From positions 1 to 11,623 of the forward strand of contig JAJFIN010000396.1 of the NCBI GenBank assembly GCA_021774955.1: DNA of 11,623 bases, read 5' to 3'. Both the position numbers and the translations under genes were made by a program. This document shows, piece after piece, positions 6,956 through 11,623 of this stretch. This DNA comes from Alphaproteobacteria bacterium. GTDB taxonomy: Bacteria; Pseudomonadota; Alphaproteobacteria; M2410. Within the stretch, counting starts at the first letter, position 1. Each line of letters starts with the position of its first letter. Below the pieces are notes generated by a model. It was not told the DNA's origin, did not search any database, and saw only the letters and a list, made by a program, of their open reading frames with translations.

Positions 6956-8154
6956 TGTTTTGGTTTCTAGTATTTCTTATGATGGCTGCTGCCGTCATCG
7001 TCATGGTTTTCCCTTTCTTGCGCGAACAAGAGCCCGGTACCGCTGACGGTCATGCATTAAATGTCTATAAAGATCAATTACATCAAATCGCACAAGATGC
7101 AGAGAACGGCCTGCTCGGCCAAGAAGAGGCCGCTGCCGCCACGCTGGAAATCAAACGGCGCATGCTTAGCACTGAACGCAACGCTCCTGAAAAGGCGAAG
7201 TCCCCTATGTCCCTGTCGAACCAAACAACCGCGCTTATCATCGCTGGACTGGTAAGCGCCGGAAGTGTCAGCCTCTATGCCTTGAAGGGCCGCCCCGATC
7301 TGCCCGCGGCTCCTGGTGCCTACCACGACGCCGATCGCCAGAACCCCGTCACCGCCAGTCAAGATCAGCAAAACCAAATTGCTTCTGTTGACGTCATGAT
7401 TGCCGGGCTTAAAGCCCGCCTTAAAGAAAATCCGCGCGATGTTGAGGGTTGGCGCATGCTCGGTTGGTCCTATTTCAATACCGAAAAATATCAAGAGGCA
7501 GCCTCTGCATATCTGCACGCCGTTGAATTGCAGCCAGACTCAGCTGATTTGAAAACTTCCTACGGCGAAGCACTCGCCCGCATGTCCGGGGGCCTGGTAT
7601 CTGATCAAGCGCTTGAAAGTTTCAACAAAGCTATCGAACTCGATCCGACCAATGTCCGCTCGCGTTTCTTCGTTGGTCTCGCCAAGGAACAAAACGGTGA
7701 TGCTCCCGGTGCCGTTGACGTCTGGGTCGCGCTTTTGGAGAACAACAGCAAGGAAGACTGGGCGGCAGATGTAAGAACACGGATCATCGATCTTGCAAAG
7801 AGCAACAATATCGATCTTACCGGACGCCTTCCTGAAATGAGTGGCCTGGCCCCTTCTGTGACCCCAGGCCCGTCGCAAGAAGATATTCAGAGTGCCGCCC
7901 AAATGAGCCCCGAAGATCGCCAGACCATGATCGTTAGTATGGTTGAAGGTCTGGCTCAGAAACTTGAAGACAATCCGCGCGACATCGACGGTTGGGTGCG
8001 TTTGATAAAATCTCGTTTGGTTTTAGGCCAGAAAGACCTCGCTAACGAAGCATTCAACAAAGCCATGGCAACCTTCAGCGATAACCCTTCAGCGCAACGA
8101 CAAATCCGATCAGAGGCAGAAGTGCAAGGTTTTAAACTTAAAGGCCGCGATTAA
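6955..8154 (+). CDS. ccmI: CcmI, apocytochrome c chaperone with TPR domain
   Basis: Apocytochrome-binding subunit of the haem ligation complex, 399 residues. A first membrane segment (about 3-21) is followed by a cytoplasmic loop with a charged helical region (about 35-80), a second membrane segment (about 91-109), and a long periplasmic part. TPR-like helices are seen at about 145-265 (for example GWRMLGWSYFNTEKYQEA), and a second related block follows a Pro/Gln-rich linker at about 330-375. The two blocks begin alike (GLKARLKENPRDVEGW at 151-166, GLAQKLEDNPRDIDGW at 332-347), suggesting internal duplication. Its ATG overlaps the ccmH stop in TGATG, with GGAGAG nine bases upstream. It is the last gene of the run; no clear terminator follows. 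Confidence 0.93.
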   Translation: MFWFLVFLMMAAAVIVMVFPFLREQEPGTADGHALNVYKDQLHQIAQDAENGLLGQEEAAAATLEIKRRMLSTERNAPEKAKSPMSLSNQTTALIIAGLVSAGSVSLYALKGRPDLPAAPGAYHDADRQNPVTASQDQQNQIASVDVMIAGLKARLKENPRDVEGWRMLGWSYFNTEKYQEAASAYLHAVELQPDSADLKTSYGEALARMSGGLVSDQALESFNKAIELDPTNVRSRFFVGLAKEQNGDAPGAVDVWVALLENNSKEDWAADVRTRIIDLAKSNNIDLTGRLPEMSGLAPSVTPGPSQEDIQSAAQMSPEDRQTMIVSMVEGLAQKLEDNPRDIDGWVRLIKSRLVLGQKDLANEAFNKAMATFSDNPSAQRQIRSEAEVQGFKLKGRD

Positions 8155-8253
8155 TTACCAAGAACGCGTGGAAGAAGTTCGCGTGCCAGCGGGCGGTTTT
8201 GAAGTCGAAACCAAATTCGGCACCGCGTAAATTTAGTTCATTTTCATGAGCCC

Positions 8254-8284
8254 TTGACCTTCCAGTCACTGGAAACCCTATATG
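8254..8284 (+). promoter_or_regulatory. CueR/MerR-family copper-responsive promoter of the copper ATPase
   Basis: A -35 TTGACC (8254-8259) and a -10 TATATG (8279-8284) are separated by 19 bases, the over-long spacing that defines promoters activated by MerR-family regulators through DNA twisting. The spacer holds a perfect 7-bp dyad, TTCCAGT and ACTGGAA around one base, and the left half ACCTTCC matches the known CueR half-site exactly, while the right half is GGAAACC rather than GGAAGGT. The gene it drives is a Cu(I) exporter. No CueR gene lies in the window. The expected transcript start is near 8291, giving a leader of about 80 bases. Confidence 0.8.
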
Positions 8285-8357
8285 GGCTCGACTGGACCCT
8301 AAACGACCCTCCCTTGCCCATTTGTTACGCTTCCGCTTGAAACCCTTGAACAGATTT

Positions 8358-8364
8358 GAGGAAA
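8358..8364 (+). promoter_or_regulatory. Ribosome binding site deciding the copper ATPase start
   Basis: GAGGAAA five bases before the ATG at 8370. The frame is also open from a TTG at 8322, but that codon has no such site, and the added residues (LRFRLKPLNRFEEIP) are unlike any domain of the family. Confidence 0.7.
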
Positions 8365-8369
8365 TCCCC

Positions 8370-10763
8370 ATGATCACCGAACTCTCAAGAGACCCAAACA
8401 ACAACCAGAGCCAAGATTGTTGCGGCTCCCATGGGCATAGCGGGGCGGCTTCACAGGACAAAGGCGAGCCCATGATGAAAGATCCAGTCTGCGGCATGGA
8501 TGTCGACCCGCACACGAGCCAACACCGGCACACCCATCACGACCATACTCACTATTTTTGCAGCGCTCACTGCCTTGAGAAGTTTAAAGTCGATCCCGAC
8601 AAATATCTGTCGGACCAACCACATCTGGCCGAAGAAGTGCCCGAGGGCACACCTTTCACCTGTCCCATGCACCCGGAAATTGTTCAGGACGGGCCCGGCT
8701 CCTGCCCCATTTGCGGGATGGCGCTTGAGCCTATGACGGTTTCATTGGATGACGGTCCGAATGCTGAATATATCGACATGAAGCGCAGGTTCGTGATCGG
8801 CCTCTTGCTGGCAATCCCTGTCGTCCTCATAGAGATGAGCATGTTCATCCCATTCTTGGACTTGCACGCCCTTGTTCCTGCCAAAGCAACAAATTGGGTC
8901 CAATTCTTCCTCGCCACCCCTGTCGTCCTTTGGGCCGGGTGGCCGTTCTTTCAAAGAGGGTGGGAGTCTATTCTCTCCAGAAATCTCAACATGTTCACCC
9001 TGATCGCCATCGGGGTGGGCGCCGCCTTCATCTATAGCGTTTTGGCGGTCCTGGTACCTGGGAGCTTTCCGGAAGGCTTTAGAAGCGCCGACGGAGCTAT
9101 CCCAGTTTATTTCGAAGCCGCTTCGGTGATCACGGTTTTGGTCCTGCTCGGACAAGTGCTCGAACTTGGCGCCCGCGAGCAAACCGGCAAGGCCCTGCGT
9201 GCACTCTTAAATCTTGCCCCCAAGACCGCCCGGCGTATTAACACGACAGGGGAGGAAGAAGAAGTCCCGGTCAGTGAAATCGAAATTGGTGACTGGATCA
9301 GAGTACGCCCAGGAGAAAAAATTCCGGTAGATGGCCTCGTGTTGGAAGGCCATAGCTCCGTAGACGAATCAATGATTACCGGCGAATCTGTTCCGGTCGA
9401 AAAATTTAAAGAGGCCGCATTGATTGGCGGCACGTTGAACGGAACCGGCAGCCTCATCATGGAAGCAACCCGCATTGGCAGCGAAACCATGCTGTCCCGA
9501 ATTGTACAAATGGTCGCCGACGCGCAGAGAACGCGGGCGCCCATTCAGCGCATCGCCGATTCTGTTGCCGGTTACTTTGTGCCAGTCGTCATTGGGATTG
9601 CTATTTTTGCTTTCGCCATTTGGGCGGCCATCGGACCCGAACCTTCGATGTCTTATGGGCTTGTTGTTGCCGTTTCGGTACTGATCATTGCCTGCCCCTG
9701 CGCCCTTGGGCTAGCAACGCCCATGTCCATTATGGTTGGAACGGGACGCGGTGCCCAGGTCGGTGTTCTGATCAAAAACGCCGAAGCGCTCGAGCGATTT
9801 GAGAAGGTCAATATACTCGTTGTCGACAAAACCGGCACACTCACCGAAGGAAAACCCAAACTGCGGAAGGTTATTGCCACCGGTGCCCTACAGGAAGACC
9901 AGGTACTGCAATTCGCCGCCTCTCTGGAACGTGCCAGCGAACATCCCCTTGCGGAGGCTATTGTGAGTGGTGCCGACGAGAGAGGTCTCTCATTTCTCGA
10001 TGTTAGTGATTTCGAGGCGGTAACCGGCAAAGGTGTTATCGGGGTTATTACTGGTCAGAGGATCGCCTTGGGTAACAACAAACTCATGGAGGCAGAGAAG
10101 GTAAACCTACACAATCTCGATGCCGATGCCGACAAATTAAGGAAAGGCGGGGCGACAGTTATGTTTGTCGCGGTAGACCAACAAATCATGGGGCTTGTCG
10201 CCGTGGCCGACCCCATCAAAGACACAACCAATCAAGCCCTTGAAGGATTGCACAAGGCTGGAGTCAAGATCGTCATGATGACCGGCGACAACGACGTGAC
10301 CGCCCAAGCCGTCGCCGCACGCCTCAAGATCGACCAAGTATTTGCCAATGTCCTGCCTCAAGACAAAGGCGACATCGTAAAAAAATTACGCGAACAAGGT
10401 CATGTCGTCGCCATGGCTGGGGACGGTGTTAATGACGCGCCCGCCTTGGCCGCCGCCGATGTCGGTATCGCCATGGGCACAGGAACGGACATCGCTATCG
10501 AAAGCGCAAGTGTAACGCTGGTAAAAGGCGATCTCACTGGCATCATGCGGGCGCGAATTTTAAGTCACGCCACTATGCGCAACATCCGACAAAATTTGTT
10601 TTTCGCATTCATCTACAATTCACTCGGCGTGCCCATCGCTGCTGGCATCCTCTATCCAGCCTTAGGCCTGTTACTAAGCCCCATGATTGCCGCCGCCGCC
10701 ATGGCTGCAAGCTCGGTTTCCGTAGTTGGAAATTCTCTCAGGCTAAGGAGGATTAAGCTCTAA
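8370..10763 (+). CDS. copA: Cu(I)-exporting P1B-1 ATPase with YHS and heavy-metal-binding N-terminus
   Basis: Inner-membrane P-type ATPase of 797 residues exporting Cu(I), possibly Ag(I), from the cytoplasm. In order: a leader with CCGSHGH (17-23); a YHS-type domain (about 37-80) with DPVCGM, a His-rich loop (about 48-61) and FCSAHC; a heavy-metal-binding domain with TCPMHPE and CPICGM (97-117); membrane helices from about 140; actuator TGES (337-340); the membrane metal site CPC (442-444); phosphorylation motif DKTGTLT with Asp486; HP at 525-526; and GDGVND (684-689). The Cu(I) signature residues are complete: N742 with six residues to Y749-N750 and a Pro four residues on, then MAASS (778-782). 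No HMA domain is present, so this is a CopA-like pump with a different metal-binding front end. It stands alone behind its own CueR-type promoter, in the same direction as the ccm genes. The gene symbol follows function; the N-terminus differs from E. coli CopA, and a FixI role is less likely. Confidence 0.95.
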   Translation: MITELSRDPNNNQSQDCCGSHGHSGAASQDKGEPMMKDPVCGMDVDPHTSQHRHTHHDHTHYFCSAHCLEKFKVDPDKYLSDQPHLAEEVPEGTPFTCPMHPEIVQDGPGSCPICGMALEPMTVSLDDGPNAEYIDMKRRFVIGLLLAIPVVLIEMSMFIPFLDLHALVPAKATNWVQFFLATPVVLWAGWPFFQRGWESILSRNLNMFTLIAIGVGAAFIYSVLAVLVPGSFPEGFRSADGAIPVYFEAASVITVLVLLGQVLELGAREQTGKALRALLNLAPKTARRINTTGEEEEVPVSEIEIGDWIRVRPGEKIPVDGLVLEGHSSVDESMITGESVPVEKFKEAALIGGTLNGTGSLIMEATRIGSETMLSRIVQMVADAQRTRAPIQRIADSVAGYFVPVVIGIAIFAFAIWAAIGPEPSMSYGLVVAVSVLIIACPCALGLATPMSIMVGTGRGAQVGVLIKNAEALERFEKVNILVVDKTGTLTEGKPKLRKVIATGALQEDQVLQFAASLERASEHPLAEAIVSGADERGLSFLDVSDFEAVTGKGVIGVITGQRIALGNNKLMEAEKVNLHNLDADADKLRKGGATVMFVAVDQQIMGLVAVADPIKDTTNQALEGLHKAGVKIVMMTGDNDVTAQAVAARLKIDQVFANVLPQDKGDIVKKLREQGHVVAMAGDGVNDAPALAAADVGIAMGTGTDIAIESASVTLVKGDLTGIMRARILSHATMRNIRQNLFFAFIYNSLGVPIAAGILYPALGLLLSPMIAAAAMAASSVSVVGNSLRLRRIKL

Positions 10764-10810
10764 GCAGAGATGAGCCTCAGAAATTCGTGACAATCTGCAA
10801 TTAATGAAAA

Positions 10811-10886
<76 letters not shown>

Positions 10887-10899
10887 CCAGGGACCATCA

Positions 10900-10923
10900 C
10901 AAGGCCTCTCGAACGGCGCCTTG
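10900..10923. other. Weak hairpin between the hydrolase and the tRNA
   Basis: Arms CAAGGC (10900-10905) and GCCTTG (10918-10923) pair around a 12-base loop. Only three T residues follow on the plus strand and none on the minus strand, so as a terminator it would be poor. Confidence 0.2.
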
Positions 10924-10977
10924 TTTAAGCTTCTCGCGCCTTCAAAGCAAGAGGTTTGGCCAAGTAAATCCGACAGT

Positions 10978-11623
10978 TTAATGAGCCTCTAGGAAAGTCC
11001 GCAGATGGATGGCGCTTTGTTCCGGCACTTCCTCCATTGGGATGTGGCCAACACCGTTATAAATAATCAATTGTGAATTGGGGATCTGGGCGTCGAATGT
11101 ATGACCTGAGGCAACCGGCACAAAGGTGTCTTCTTGGCCCCACAAAATGAGTGTCGGTTGGGTGATCTCTGAAAGCCGCTCGTGAGGCGAAGCTTCCCAC
11201 GGCGTGTTCATGCGTACAACGGACGCTTCTCGTCGGCCTTCGCGAACAAGTAGCTCATAGTTAAGTGTCACCATCTCATCCGTAACCAGAGTATCATCAG
11301 CAATCGCTGACTCAAGGGCACCGCGCACCATAAAAGGCGGCAACACATGATGGAAAACTTTGTTAACGCCAGGAATTTTCACCAGGCTATAAATTAGTGC
11401 TGGATCAGAATCGTCTTCCGACGGAACACCCGAAGCATCAAGCAAGACGAGATGAGACACTTGCTCGGGATGGTCCAGACTGTAGCGCCAAGCAATGCCC
11501 CCACCCATTGAATTGCCTGCAAACACGAATTGCTCAAGCGAGAGGGCCGCGACAAAAGACTGGATAAAGGTGTCATATGCCGTATTGGAATAATCATGGC
11601 CTGACGGCAAAGACGTGAGGCCG
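10978..11623 (-). CDS. Alpha/beta hydrolase, 5' end beyond the window
   Basis: C-terminal 215 or so residues of an alpha/beta-hydrolase-fold enzyme; the frame is open to the right edge. The leftmost possible start (TTG at 11608-11610) is preceded by in-frame residues GLTS, which continue the usual DxPGxGxS-type loop, so the gene begins outside. Visible catalytic elements are the nucleophile elbow GNSMGGG (11498-11518 region), the acid Asp in LWGQEDTFVP (near 11130) and the base His in GVGHIPMEE (near 11045), with a lid region between them. The closest style is the general family of serine hydrolases that includes C-C hydrolases, epoxide hydrolases and esterases. The substrate cannot be told from sequence, and there is no pathway context beside it. 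It is separated from tRNA-Thr by 91 bases. Confidence 0.88.
   Translation of the reverse strand, partial: GLTSLPSGHDYSNTAYDTFIQSFVAALSLEQFVFAGNSMGGGIAWRYSLDHPEQVSHLVLLDASGVPSEDDSDPALIYSLVKIPGVNKVFHHVLPPFMVRGALESAIADDTLVTDEMVTLNYELLVREGRREASVVRMNTPWEASPHERLSEITQPTLILWGQEDTFVPVASGHTFDAQIPNSQLIIYNGVGHIPMEEVPEQSAIHLRTFLEAH

Noticed and set aside
8182..8225. Nested short inverted repeats (GTGCC with GGCAC, GGTTT with AAACC) after ccmI
   Set aside because: Stems are five bases each with large unpaired parts and no T-run, so they do not support a terminator.
8322..8369. Upstream TTG start for the copper ATPase
   Set aside because: No ribosome site precedes it, whereas GAGGAAA precedes the ATG at 8370; the added residues fit no domain.
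10764..10800. Hairpin GCAGA with TCTGC after the copper ATPase as a terminator
   Set aside because: Five-base stem with a loop of about 25 bases and no T-run.

Overview
The window reads as a chromosomal segment of an alphaproteobacterium of moderate GC content. The evidence is a PleC/DivJ-style HisKA domain on an MHYT-PAS sensor kinase, a FixL-like PAS domain, and a separate two-membrane-segment CcmI with periplasmic TPRs. The class is an inference from protein style; genus and species cannot be read from the sequence. Most of the window is well-understood housekeeping and metal-homeostasis DNA, and I found no clearly new defence or mobile system. The parts worth a second look are regulatory sites, one gene remnant and some domain details.

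Left third (minus strand, about 54-3761). A class C / e(P4)-type acid phosphatase lipoprotein lies downstream of a large orphan membrane sensor kinase (MHYT, FixL-like PAS without the haem histidine, HisKA, HATPase_c). A perfect 9-bp inverted repeat sits exactly at the annotated start of the kinase. Upstream of that is the C-terminal end of an outer-membrane beta-barrel protein. Its reading frame is cut by a stop and has no start codon until deep inside, so I call it a remnant.

Middle (plus strand, 3936-8154). Four tightly packed genes, ccmF-ccmG-ccmH-ccmI, encode the late steps of System I cytochrome c maturation: haem ligation (CcmF), apocytochrome thiol reduction (CcmG, CcmH) and apocytochrome delivery (CcmI). 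The ccmG/ccmH and ccmH/ccmI pairs overlap by ATGA and TGATG. The early genes ccmABCDE are absent here, and the remnant lies where ccmE would often be expected.

Right (plus strand 8254-10763, then minus). A Cu(I) P1B-1 ATPase with an unusual N-terminus (Cys/His-rich leader, YHS domain, heavy-metal-binding domain, no HMA domain) is preceded by a textbook MerR/CueR-family promoter with a 19-bp spacer. It is followed by tRNA-Thr(CGT) on the minus strand and by the 3' part of an alpha/beta hydrolase that runs off the right edge.

No gene-free stretch exceeds 300 bases. The longest ones (3762-3935, 8155-8369, 10764-10977) are described in the features and findings.
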